Source of the DNA: CAZEMR01 sp964513465
GTDB lineage: Bacteria > Bacteroidota > Ignavibacteria > Kapaibacteriales > UBA2268
Length of the DNA stretch: 38,919 bases
Assembly (NCBI GenBank): GCA_964513465.1
Contig: CAZEMR010000025.1
Span: 1 to 38,919 of the forward strand
Reading direction: 5' to 3'
Below are positions 1 to 7,590 of the stretch, piece after piece (within the stretch, counting starts at the first letter, position 1; each line of letters opens with the position of its first letter). The notes below the pieces were generated by a model, which was not told the DNA's origin, did not search any database, and was given only the letters and a program-made list of their open reading frames with translations. The position numbers were made by a program, and so were the translations under genes.

Positions 1-190
1 GCGCCATGCCCGAGGTCGGCGAAAGCAGCCCGGTCAGCATTTTTATAGCGGTGGTCTTGCCCGCGCCGTTAGCGCCGAGAAATCCGAATATTTCGCCGCG
101 GTCGACGTCGAATGTGATATTATTGACCGCGGTGAAAGCGCCGAATTTTTTTGTGAGATTTTCCGTAATAATTACCTTGTCATTTGCCAT
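1..190 (-). CDS. ABC transporter ATP-binding protein (partial, 3' part beyond window)
   Basis: This is the N-terminal 63 residues of an ABC ATPase, read from ATG at 190 and running off the left edge. It begins MANDKVIITENLTKKFGAF and contains a clean Walker A, GANGAGKTT, followed by the usual TSG turn. The start overlaps the end of the upstream ATPase gene by 11 bp, so the two are translationally coupled. Two tandem ATPases followed by permease genes is the layout of YbhFSR-type ABC-2 exporters, so permeases probably lie just outside the window. The substrate cannot be inferred. Confidence 0.85.
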   Translation of the reverse strand, partial: MANDKVIITENLTKKFGAFTAVNNITFDVDRGEIFGFLGANGAGKTTAIKMLTGLLSPTSGMA

Positions 191-1103
191 CTTCTTCCTC
201 CGTCATAAGTCGCATGAAGGTATCCTCGATTCCCGGCTCGATCGGTTTGATTTCGGCATCCTCAATTCCGGATTTTTTCAAATGATTCATTAAATCATCC
301 GGGCTGGCCGGATCCCTTTTGTCGGTATAATGAAAATAATCGCCGAATGGGTAGGCCGACTCGGTGTATTCATATTTGCGGAGCGCTTCGAGCAATTCGA
401 ATTTCCGATTGCTGCGCACAGCCAGCAGGTCCTTGTCGAACCGCGCGGCAATGTTTTCGGGGCGGTCTATGCCGAGGATATGGCCTTTCTGAATCAGCGC
501 CACCCGGTCGCAGCGCGAGGCCTCGTCCATATACGGAGTCGATACGACAATTGTTATGCCCTCGCGCTTGAGGCGGTGGAGCATATCCCAGAATTCGCGG
601 CGCGAGACGGCGTCAACCCCGGTGGTGGGCTCGTCGAGCACCAGCAGCTCGGGCCGGTGCACCAGTGCGCACGACAGCGCGAGCTTCTGCTTCATACCGC
701 CGGAGAGATTGCCCGCGCGGCGGTCGCGGAAGGGCTCGATCTGGCTGTATATTTCGCGGATCAGATCGTAATTCTCCTCGACGGTGGTTTTGAAAATCGA
801 TGCGAAAAATCTCAGGTTTTCCTCGACCGAGAGGTCTTCATACAGCGAGAAACGGCCGGGCATATATCCCAATAGCCGGCGCAGCTCGCGATAGTCGCGG
901 GTGGTGTCGCGGCCGAGCACCGCAGCGCTGCCCGAATCCGGCACCAGCAGAGTGGTCAGTATGCGGAAGAGCGTGGTTTTCCCGGCGCCGTCGGGGCCGA
1001 TGAATCCGAAAACCTCGTTGGTTTCGACTTCGAAATCGATGGAGTCGAGCGCGGTTACTTCCGGATATGATTTGGTAAGCTCTTTTGCTTCAATTGCTTT
1101 CAT
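180..1103 (-). CDS. ABC-2 type exporter ATP-binding protein
   Basis: A 307-residue cytoplasmic ATPase that would power an ABC-2 type exporter. Walker A is GPDGAGKTT (about residues 36-44), the signature is LSGGMKQK (131-138) and Walker B is LLVLDEP (151-157). Two switch residues differ from the textbook: the Q-loop reads GYMPGRFSLY with Gly where Gln is usual, and the H-loop reads STPYMDEA with Pro188 where His is usual. I recall both variants from the YbhF-like subfamily, so they may be normal for it. The C-terminal ~90 residues after the ATPase core are the variable regulatory tail. It is followed by a second ATPase overlapping by 11 bp. The transported compound is unknown. Confidence 0.85.
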   Translation of the reverse strand: MKAIEAKELTKSYPEVTALDSIDFEVETNEVFGFIGPDGAGKTTLFRILTTLLVPDSGSAAVLGRDTTRDYRELRRLLGYMPGRFSLYEDLSVEENLRFFASIFKTTVEENYDLIREIYSQIEPFRDRRAGNLSGGMKQKLALSCALVHRPELLVLDEPTTGVDAVSRREFWDMLHRLKREGITIVVSTPYMDEASRCDRVALIQKGHILGIDRPENIAARFDKDLLAVRSNRKFELLEALRKYEYTESAYPFGDYFHYTDKRDPASPDDLMNHLKKSGIEDAEIKPIEPGIEDTFMRLMTEEEDGK

Positions 1104-1235
1104 AATGCAAACAACCGGTTTAACTTATTTATCTAACTGATTTATTTAACCATTTGATTAACAACTATAAGATAATAAATCCTTCAATTCCGGGCAAGAA
1201 ATTTTTTCGGATTTATCATTTTTTTTGGAATCTAT

Positions 1236-1269
1236 AAAAAAAAGCGGAAATCCATTCAAAGATTTCCGC
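1236..1269 (-). terminator. Rho-independent terminator after the DUF1573 gene
   Basis: The 9-bp stem GCGGAAATC (1244-1252) and GATTTCCGC (1261-1269) closes an 8-nt loop. On the minus strand it is followed by about eight U residues (A run at 1236-1243). It lies 35 bp past the stop of the DUF1573 gene. Confidence 0.85.
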
Positions 1270-1303
1270 CGATTCAATTATACTTTTGTCCGATTACCCG
1301 GAT

Positions 1304-1984
1304 TTATCTGGCCATACCCCAGATATTTATCGTGATGCTGGGCACCTCGGGGTGGTCGGTCTTGAGAATGATATATCCCTTCAGCCGGCCGGGCTCTTTG
1401 GGCGTGTGGAATATCTGCAGCTTATAATCAATATTCGGCTTGAGCGTTTCGCCGGGCTTGATACTGGTTTTGATCCCCTCGGGCTTGGTCTTTATCTCCA
1501 TGATTTTAATCGGCTTTTCGGTGCGGTTGCGAATCGTTATCTGCGAGCTTGATTCCTCGCCGACCGTCATATTGCGCAGGCTCATGATTTTGGGATAATA
1601 GCTGATCGGGCGCACTACAAATGCCTTGAGCATGATATTCGCGCGCTGCGGGCTGGTGTTGGCGTATACGCCGATCGATTTGGTCACTTCGTCGGTATAG
1701 TTCGATACGTTGAACGTAATATCGAGTGTGGCGGATTCACCGGGAGCGAGTGTATCTTTATCCAGCGGCGCAGTGGTGCATCCGCAAGTGGGCTTCACAT
1801 TGTGGATGATCAGCGTTTGGTCGCCGACATTTTTGAGGATTTTCTTTGCTTTGAGCGGCGAATCATCGGGCTGTACTTTTCCGAAATCGTGGGTATTACC
1901 GCCGATTACTTCGAGTTTGGGCTGGGCTGCGAGCTGAGAGAATCCCAGCAAAAGCAAAATTAAAGGTAAGACCAGGCGTTTCAT
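1304..1984 (-). CDS. Exported DUF1573-domain protein
   Basis: A 226-residue protein with a Sec signal peptide (positively charged MKR, then a leucine-rich core ending near QLAAQ at 21). The DUF1573 domain follows, with its hallmark PTCGCTT (C67, C69) after a DFGKV segment near 33-37 and a predicted Ig-like beta sandwich. Family members are widespread in Bacteroidota/FCB genomes, secreted or periplasmic, and of unknown biochemical role. It is monocistronic: a terminator follows it and a 218-bp divergent spacer separates it from the acyl-CoA dehydrogenase. The start is supported by an AGGAGG-type site (rev. of 'cctcct' at 1990) just upstream. Confidence 0.85.
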   Translation of the reverse strand: MKRLVLPLILLLLGFSQLAAQPKLEVIGGNTHDFGKVQPDDSPLKAKKILKNVGDQTLIIHNVKPTCGCTTAPLDKDTLAPGESATLDITFNVSNYTDEVTKSIGVYANTSPQRANIMLKAFVVRPISYYPKIMSLRNMTVGEESSSQITIRNRTEKPIKIMEIKTKPEGIKTSIKPGETLKPNIDYKLQIFHTPKEPGRLKGYIILKTDHPEVPSITINIWGMAR

Positions 1985-2041
1985 TAGTAACCTCCTGAAA
2001 AAATATCTTTATGAACAGTGCATATTATTTTAGAAATAACA

Positions 2042-2088
2042 ATATGGCGCCAATTTTGTTTCAAAATTAATAAAAAATTGGCCCATAT
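2042..2088. promoter_or_regulatory. Imperfect inverted repeat in a divergent intergenic region
   Basis: ATATGGCGCCAATTTT (2042-2057) is mirrored by AAAATTGGCCCATAT (2074-2088), matching over about 15 positions with one extra base, around a ~16-nt AT-rich loop. It lies between two divergent genes, about 57 bp from one start and 115 bp from the other. It could be an operator or a structured leader; no U-tract argues against a terminator. Confidence 0.4.
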
Positions 2089-2202
2089 AGCAATTTCCTT
2101 AAATATTAACACAAAACACGGAAATTTATTGGATTTTTTTAGTATATTTTTATTGATATTTGAGTAAATTTTCTTAAATCCTCACAAATCTAAGGCCGTA
2201 TC

Positions 2203-3357
2203 ATGCTATCGTTTGAATATTCCGACATCAACCAGCAGATCAAAGACACTACCCGCAAATTCGCTAAAGAAGAAATCGCCCCTTCGGTAATCGAAAGAGA
2301 CATCAATGGTGAATTCCCAACCGAAGTTATCAAAAAACTCGGAGAGCTCGGCTTCCTTGGATTAATGACTTCGCCCGACTGGGGCGGAGCGGGCATGGAC
2401 CCTGTGAGCTATGCTATCGCTATCGAAGAAATCTCAGCAGTCGACGCAAGCATCGGAGTGGTGCTTTCGGTTCAGAACTCGCTCGTCGACTGGATACTCG
2501 AAACTTTTGGGAACGACCAGCAGAAAGAAAAATTCCTTATCCCGCTCGCATCCGGCGAAAAGCTTGGGGCGTACTGCCTAAGCGAACCCGAAGCAGGATC
2601 GGACGCACGGCGCCAGCACACTACCGCAGAAGACCACGGCGACCACTTCGTGCTAAACGGCATGAAAAACTGGATATCCACCGGCCAGAACGCAGATATA
2701 TATATAGTATTCGCGCAGACCGACCCGGAGAAAGAGCACCGCGGCATTGGCTGCTTTGCAGTCGAGCGGGGAACACCCGGATTCGAGCCGCAGCCAAAAG
2801 AGGATAAAATGGGCATGCGCTCGAGCGACACCTGCTCAATCGCCATCGAAAACGTTGAAGTGCCCCGCGAGAATATGATCGGAGAAATCGGACAAGGATT
2901 CAATATCGCAATGGAAAGCCTCAATGGGGGCCGCATAGGGATAGCCGCACAGGCAGTTGGGATTGCCCAGGGTGCATTCGAAGCATCGGTCAGATATGCC
3001 CAAGAGCGCAAAACCTTTGGCAAGCCGATTGCCTACCACCAGGCCATCGCACTCAAGCTGGCGCAAATGTCCACACAAATCGAAGCCGCAAGGCTAATCG
3101 TGCACAAAGCTTCCTGGCTGAAAGGCCGCCACGAAAGCTATATCAAAGCCGCCGCCCAGGCGAAGCTGCTGGCTAGCGACGTGGCGATGTACGCCGCCCG
3201 CGAAGCTATTCAGATCCACGGCGGTTACGGCTATGTACGCGAATACCACGTCGAGCGGATGCTTCGCGACGCCAAGGTAACCGAGATATACGAGGGTACC
3301 TCGGAGATACAGCAGATCGTTATATCACGCGAGGTGTTGAAGGAGTTCGAAGTTTAA
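2203..3357 (+). CDS. Acyl-CoA dehydrogenase (short-chain/butyryl-CoA type)
   Basis: A 384-residue FAD enzyme that oxidises acyl-CoA to trans-2-enoyl-CoA, passing electrons to ETF. The first family signature is CLSEPEAGSDA (about 126-136) and the second is GGYGYVREYHVERMLRDAKV near 336-355. The catalytic base is expected to be Glu364 in IYEGTSE, the position used in short- and medium-chain enzymes. Length fits the family (~380). AAGG seven bases before the ATG supports the start. It is the only plus-strand gene here and stands alone with no ETF, thiolase or hydratase neighbours, so its substrate is inferred only from resemblance to butyryl-CoA dehydrogenases. Confidence 0.92.
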   Translation: MLSFEYSDINQQIKDTTRKFAKEEIAPSVIERDINGEFPTEVIKKLGELGFLGLMTSPDWGGAGMDPVSYAIAIEEISAVDASIGVVLSVQNSLVDWILETFGNDQQKEKFLIPLASGEKLGAYCLSEPEAGSDARRQHTTAEDHGDHFVLNGMKNWISTGQNADIYIVFAQTDPEKEHRGIGCFAVERGTPGFEPQPKEDKMGMRSSDTCSIAIENVEVPRENMIGEIGQGFNIAMESLNGGRIGIAAQAVGIAQGAFEASVRYAQERKTFGKPIAYHQAIALKLAQMSTQIEAARLIVHKASWLKGRHESYIKAAAQAKLLASDVAMYAAREAIQIHGGYGYVREYHVERMLRDAKVTEIYEGTSEIQQIVISREVLKEFEV

Positions 3358-3381
3358 ATCAGTTAATAATTATGAATTCCG

Positions 3382-3623
3382 AAGTGAGACTGCTTCGCAA
3401 AGCTCGCAGTGACAGTGTCGCGGCGTTGAGTGACTGCTTTGTCGCTGGCGCTTCGCGCAGTGACATCGAGGGGGTGGAAAACCACGACATGTTGTCATTC
3501 CGAGAGAAGCGAAGGAATCTCATTCCAGAATCCAAAGTGAGACTGCTTCGCAAAGCTCGCAGTGACAGTGTCGCGGCGTTGAGTGACTGCTTTGTCGCTG
3601 GCGCTTCGCGCAGTGACATCGAG
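3382..3623. repeat. Two identical 89-bp direct repeats (153-bp period)
   Basis: The 89-bp segment at 3382-3470 recurs exactly at 3535-3623. The 64-bp spacer contains GTCATTCCGAGAGAAGCGA, a short dispersed motif type seen between genes in many FCB and other genomes. Internal hairpins (ACTGC...GCAGT, GCGCTTCGCGC) suggest a transcribed structured or REP/MITE-like element. There are only two copies and the spacer is not unique-spacer-like, so it is not a CRISPR array. Translations of the repeat are repetitive and not a real protein. Confidence 0.8.
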
Positions 3624-3736
3624 ATGTCGCTATGATGAGCTGCGCTCGCACGGACAAGCGTAAATGAATTACAAATATAAGCGCAGAGTGCTGAAGCCCT
3701 CTGTTGCGGTTACGTACTCCGATACTCCTACGGCAA

Positions 3737-3756
3737 CAACGGGCTTTAGCCCGTTG
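3737..3756. repeat. REP-like palindrome
   Basis: CAACGGGCT (3737-3745) and AGCCCGTTG (3748-3756) form a perfect 9-bp stem with a two-base TT gap. The GGGCTTTAGCCC core is typical of short dispersed intergenic palindromes. No U-tract follows, so it is not called a terminator. Confidence 0.5.
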
Positions 3757-4066
3757 CAAAGGAATCTGAGGCCAAAATCCAAAATTCGATTTTGAAATAG
3801 TTTATAAACGGTTGCGTTGGAGTTGGCTGATTATTCATTATATCGCGGGTGCGGTTCGGCTGCGGATCGCGAAATGTTCTTTGGTTTCCCGGAATTCTGC
3901 CATTTAAAAGATGGCATTCATCTTCATCGATTTTCTTCTGGCTGCTCTTTTTTGCACGCGGATGCACTCTTGGACGGTTCGCCTAAAGCAATATATTCCA
4001 AATTATTACAAATATTTTTGCAGTCGAAACGATTTTCCCGAAATTAATGCAATTGAATGCATTGCC

Positions 4067-4092
4067 AAAAAAGAGGCCGGCCCTGCCGGACC
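4067..4092 (-). terminator. Terminator of the four-gene Hmc-like operon
   Basis: GGCCGG (4075-4080) pairs with CCGG-A-CC (4086-4092) across a 5-nt loop with one bulged A. Six A residues at 4067-4072 give a U-tract on the minus strand. It lies 50 bp beyond the stop of the cytochrome fusion gene. Confidence 0.7.
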
Positions 4093-4142
4093 AGCCCCCT
4101 TTATGTATGCCGTCAAAACTCCTGCTATGAGGTGCTCTGCTG

Positions 4143-6020
4143 TTAATGCTGATAATCGAGCTTTGCCGGCACTACTACCCATTTATTCTGCTTGACGCGG
4201 CTGAATATTCGCTCGGTGATTTGTACTTCCTGGCCGGCGGGGTGGCAAGTGGCACAGGCTGCGAGATCGGGTCTGCGCGCTGCCATCTCCGGCTGATCGG
4301 CGATTGATGATTCGTGGCAGCCGATGCACATGGTGTGCATTGCGTCCACGTATGCGTCGGCGTTGTAGTCTGCCACTTCGATTGTGGCATTTTTCGGAAA
4401 CAGGTCGTCGTGGCACGATTCGCAGCCTTTGGCTGTTGCGACTGATTTGAATTTATTTTCCTCGTGGCAATCGAAGCATTCCAGCGCGGCTCCGGTTTCC
4501 GATGCGTGCCAGTCGTGGCGGAACGCATCGCCCGGGCTGTACATATTGAAATGGCATTCGTAGCAGCCGGTATTTTCGTCGTTGGGCTTATTCATATGGT
4601 GGCAAGTCTGGCAATTCTGCTCTCCGAGCAATTCCTCGTGGAATGCATGTTTGAACTGAACGCCGTAGCCATCGCGGTTGCCATCGACGAATAGGGTATC
4701 GCCGCCGCGGGCCTTGCTGGTTTTGACTTCCACGACTCCTTTGCTTTCAATGTCCTGGCCGCTGATAACGGCAAATCCGATTGCGAATGCGATTACGAAA
4801 TAGAAAGAGAAACGCGTGCGATTGGCCGCTTTTGCCGGGCCGAAATATGTGGCATGAGTGGTAAATTTCGGCTTGCGTTCGGGCGATTCGTCGGTTTCGG
4901 GCGGATGTTCCCATACGCGGAAATTCTCTACGAAATAGAAGAACAGCAGAATCGCACCCGACACCACCGCCGCCGATACCGAAAGCTCGGTCCATGACGG
5001 GAAGTAGAATTCGCCGATGTCCTGCAGATTATTCAGATGCGTGAGGCCGCCCACGTTGAGCCTGTTGAAGACGATGCCCACGACTCCGAGCAGGGCACCG
5101 AGATAGAGCAGGCCTACATTTCCGCGTTTTGCGGGGAATATAAATATTATGAGTGGGATAATTACGGAAATCGAAATTTCCACCCAAAACAGGAAGCTGC
5201 CCCAGCTTGCCTCGAACATAAACGGCGCCGCGCCGCGAACGAGAATATCGCCGATGCGAAATGCTATATAAAATATTAACGTGAAAATAGCGCCGCGGCG
5301 AAGGCGATCGAGTATGCCGGTTTCCGGGCTTTTTTCATACATGTAGGTTGATGTCATGCTCTCGACCATAACCATCATAATTCCCAGACAGATGGCAGAG
5401 ACAAAGAACATCACTGGCAGCACAGGCGAATACCACAATGGATGCAGCTTGTAAGGCATCGCAAGAAAAAGACTGCCCAGCGAGGACTGGTGAAGCGTCG
5501 AGAGCATTATTCCCAGTATCACCAGTGGAATTCTGATTTTGTATAGAATATTATAGATTTTTTTGAAAATTTCGATACCGGGCCATTTTTCGAGAATTAC
5601 GGGCAAAAATTCGAGGAATAGCACTGTGAGGTAGAGCATCACGCACCAGCCGACTTCGAACAGCGGCGAATTCGGATTCCAGAATATTATCATATGCCAG
5701 ATATTCCACGGCAGCCCGAGATCGAACAAAAGGCCGATCACCACTGCCAGATAGCCCAGAAAGGCGGTTAGTATTGCCGCCCGGCTGATTGGCTTGAGTT
5801 TTTTGACATTAAAAATATATGTGATCGCTGCGACGACGAATCCGCCGGCTGCGAGGGCGACTCCGCCCATTACGTCGAATCCGATCCAGAATCCCCAGGG
5901 GGTGTTGTCGGTCATATTCGTAGTAACGCCCAGACCATAGATGAATCGGGTGATCCCGACGGCAAGCCCGAGGCCGAGGATGGCCCATAGCACTGATTTA
6001 AATCTTTGAATTCTGCTCAT
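4143..6020 (-). CDS. NrfD/DsrP-family quinone-interacting membrane protein fused to a hexahaem cytochrome c
   Basis: The N-terminal ~400 residues are a polytopic NrfD/DsrP/HmcC-type integral membrane domain, expected to exchange electrons with menaquinone. One more hydrophobic helix (FYFVIAFAIGFAVI) leads into a soluble C-terminal domain with six CXXCH haem sites: CQTCH, CYECH, CFDCH, CESCH, CIGCH and CATCH, spread over about 125 residues. That domain resembles multihaem class III (c3/c7-like) cytochromes and should face the periplasm. I chose ATG at 6020 because GAGGAGGG sits seven bases upstream; a longer start at 6041 overlaps the preceding gene. It is last in a four-gene operon and combines the roles that DsrP and DsrJ play as separate proteins. 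The fusion is seen directly; electron partners are inferred. Confidence 0.88.
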   Translation of the reverse strand: MSRIQRFKSVLWAILGLGLAVGITRFIYGLGVTTNMTDNTPWGFWIGFDVMGGVALAAGGFVVAAITYIFNVKKLKPISRAAILTAFLGYLAVVIGLLFDLGLPWNIWHMIIFWNPNSPLFEVGWCVMLYLTVLFLEFLPVILEKWPGIEIFKKIYNILYKIRIPLVILGIMLSTLHQSSLGSLFLAMPYKLHPLWYSPVLPVMFFVSAICLGIMMVMVESMTSTYMYEKSPETGILDRLRRGAIFTLIFYIAFRIGDILVRGAAPFMFEASWGSFLFWVEISISVIIPLIIFIFPAKRGNVGLLYLGALLGVVGIVFNRLNVGGLTHLNNLQDIGEFYFPSWTELSVSAAVVSGAILLFFYFVENFRVWEHPPETDESPERKPKFTTHATYFGPAKAANRTRFSFYFVIAFAIGFAVISGQDIESKGVVEVKTSKARGGDTLFVDGNRDGYGVQFKHAFHEELLGEQNCQTCHHMNKPNDENTGCYECHFNMYSPGDAFRHDWHASETGAALECFDCHEENKFKSVATAKGCESCHDDLFPKNATIEVADYNADAYVDAMHTMCIGCHESSIADQPEMAARRPDLAACATCHPAGQEVQITERIFSRVKQNKWVVVPAKLDYQH

Positions 6021-6021
6021 A

Positions 6022-6855
6022 TTATTTGCCCTCCTCTTCATTATCTTTTGATTCTTCGGGTTGCTCTTCTGTCTGGTCGCCCATCAGCTTTTGGCGTCGC
6101 TGGATTATCCAGTATGCACCGCCCATGAGTGCGCCCATGCCGACAAATGCGTATGGCACTGCGGTCATCGCCCATTTGGTGGTGGCCGGAAGCGGCTCTG
6201 TCGGGTCCGGAGCGCCGAGCAGGCCTTCGCCCTTGCCGACGCGATTATCGAAGTAATAGAGGAAATCAAGCGGGCAATCTTTGGATGTGACGTATATCAC
6301 GGATGTGCCGCCGACCTCTTTTTCGCCGTAGATATGGTCCATATATTTATCCGGTTCGGACTTTATGCGGCGGCGGGCTTCTGCGAGCAGTTCGTCGCGC
6401 TCACCGTAAATCGTGGCGCCTGTGGGGCATGCGCCGGTGCAGGCCGGCTGATCGAGTTTTCCGGCCTGGATATTGTGGTAGCACATCGTGCATTTGCGGA
6501 CGTAAGGCACCGTGCTTGCCCATTCGTAGCGGGGAATTCCGTAGGGGCAGGCCATCATGCAATAGCGGCAGCCCAGGCATTTGTAATCGTCGTATATCAC
6601 TGCGCCGGATTCCGTGCGGTGCAGCGCGCCCACCGGGCATACGGATTCGCAGGCCGGCTCGAGGCAGTGGCGGCATTGTTTGCGGACGTTGTGGGTGCCA
6701 TCATGAAGCACCGAGCACCAGTTATTCGCCGCCAGGCCGTCATTTTTCTGCCATTCGCGCGGTTTATCGGCCGGAAGATTGTTGGCCACCTTGCAGGCAT
6801 TCACGCATTCGGCGCAGCCTATGCATTTGGTTATATCGGTCAGTATCGCTCTCAT
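6022..6855 (-). CDS. DsrO/HmcB-like four-cluster [4Fe-4S] ferredoxin subunit with C-terminal membrane anchor
   Basis: A 277-residue iron-sulfur subunit with sixteen cysteines in four cluster motifs: CIGCAECVNAC at the N-terminus, CRHCLEPACESVCP, CLGCRYCMMACP, and CTMCYHN with CTGACP. This is the DsrO/HmcB/HybA/NrfC pattern. A hydrophobic segment near 227-245 (PYAFVGMGALMGGAYWII) anchors it, followed by an acidic tail. Unlike the DsrO encoded in this window, it begins MRAILTDITK with no twin-arginine signal, so the cluster domain may face the cytoplasm. The start has AAGGAG at good spacing and overlaps the previous stop (ATGA). It should relay electrons between the NrfD-type partner and the other subunits. 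Confidence 0.88.
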   Translation of the reverse strand: MRAILTDITKCIGCAECVNACKVANNLPADKPREWQKNDGLAANNWCSVLHDGTHNVRKQCRHCLEPACESVCPVGALHRTESGAVIYDDYKCLGCRYCMMACPYGIPRYEWASTVPYVRKCTMCYHNIQAGKLDQPACTGACPTGATIYGERDELLAEARRRIKSEPDKYMDHIYGEKEVGGTSVIYVTSKDCPLDFLYYFDNRVGKGEGLLGAPDPTEPLPATTKWAMTAVPYAFVGMGALMGGAYWIIQRRQKLMGDQTEEQPEESKDNEEEGK

Positions 6856-7559
6856 ACTTTATCTCCTTCCCTGCCCAATGTGATGCGGATTTTCTCGCCG
6901 GCGCCTGCGGGGAATTTCCACGAGCGGGCGGTGATCCACTGGCTGAAGGGCATCAATACGCAGTGGGCCAGCTTGGTGAACGGAAGCAGGAGGAAAATCA
7001 GCTCGCCGCTGAGCATATGCACAAGGATGAATCCGTCATATGCCGCGGGGCTGGTGGCCATATTCGAGCAGATGTAGCCGGTAATGAACGGCATCATCAG
7101 CAGCACAAGCCAGAAATATTCCTGCTTGCGGCTGATAGCACGGATCGGTTTGTTAGAAATTCTGATTATTAATAATAATAAAGCAGTTCCAATTGTGACG
7201 AGAGTCAGAATATCGGCCCAGTTCTTTGGCAATGCGATACCGAACCAGCTAACCGAGATTGCGTTATCGACCAGCAGGATGTGATCGAAAAGCAAGAGGG
7301 GTGTGATAATAAGTCCGATATGAAAAATGATCGAAATAATGCTGTAAATGGGCTTTACCCGCAGCGAGCGGATCGGGAACAGAAATCCGAATGTGAGTTT
7401 GCGAACGTATGGCAGCGGGATATTTTTGTCCGTACCCTTCGATTTGGCCTCAAGACCGTTATAAATCGTCAGGAAGAACAGCCTTATCAGCCCCAGCGCC
7501 ATGATCGCGAAGGTTAACCGGAAAAGCGGCCCCTCGGCAAATTCAATTAAGCTATCCAT
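6852..7559 (-). CDS. DsrM/HmcE/NarI-like membrane cytochrome b subunit
   Basis: A 235-residue, five-helix membrane protein of the nitrate reductase gamma/DsrM type, which binds b haem and connects the quinone pool to a partner CCG-domain subunit. Candidate haem-ligand histidines are in IIFHIGLIITPLLLFDH, LVHMLSGE and KLAHCVLMPF. It is shorter than the other two DsrM-like proteins here (315 and 333 residues). It lies 31 bp after the DsrK/HmcF-like gene and overlaps the ferredoxin gene by 4 bp. Ribosome site is weak (AGG ten bases upstream). Confidence 0.82.
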   Translation of the reverse strand: MDSLIEFAEGPLFRLTFAIMALGLIRLFFLTIYNGLEAKSKGTDKNIPLPYVRKLTFGFLFPIRSLRVKPIYSIISIIFHIGLIITPLLLFDHILLVDNAISVSWFGIALPKNWADILTLVTIGTALLLLIIRISNKPIRAISRKQEYFWLVLLMMPFITGYICSNMATSPAAYDGFILVHMLSGELIFLLLPFTKLAHCVLMPFSQWITARSWKFPAGAGEKIRITLGREGDKV

Positions 7560-7590
7560 AATTTTTTTACCTGATATATATTTTTATTAA

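Larger units (their letters stand above)
3358..4142. other. 785-bp non-coding convergent spacer
   Basis: Between the acyl-CoA dehydrogenase and the converging cytochrome gene I see no credible gene. Short open frames have no recognisable protein, no good ribosome site and overlap repeats. The stretch holds the duplicated 89-bp repeat, a short palindrome at 3737-3756 and a terminator at 4067-4092. Confidence 0.6.

Noticed and set aside
3382..3623. Possible CRISPR array
   Set aside because: Only two copies, 89 bp long, with a 64-bp spacer that itself looks like a dispersed repeat; no cas genes in the window.
3359..3635. Short open frames of ~87 codons over the duplicated repeat
   Set aside because: Their translations are simply the repeat read twice; the DNA repeat explains them.
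3817..4195. Small open frames in the convergent spacer
   Set aside because: No family resemblance, no ribosome site and they overlap one another and a terminator.
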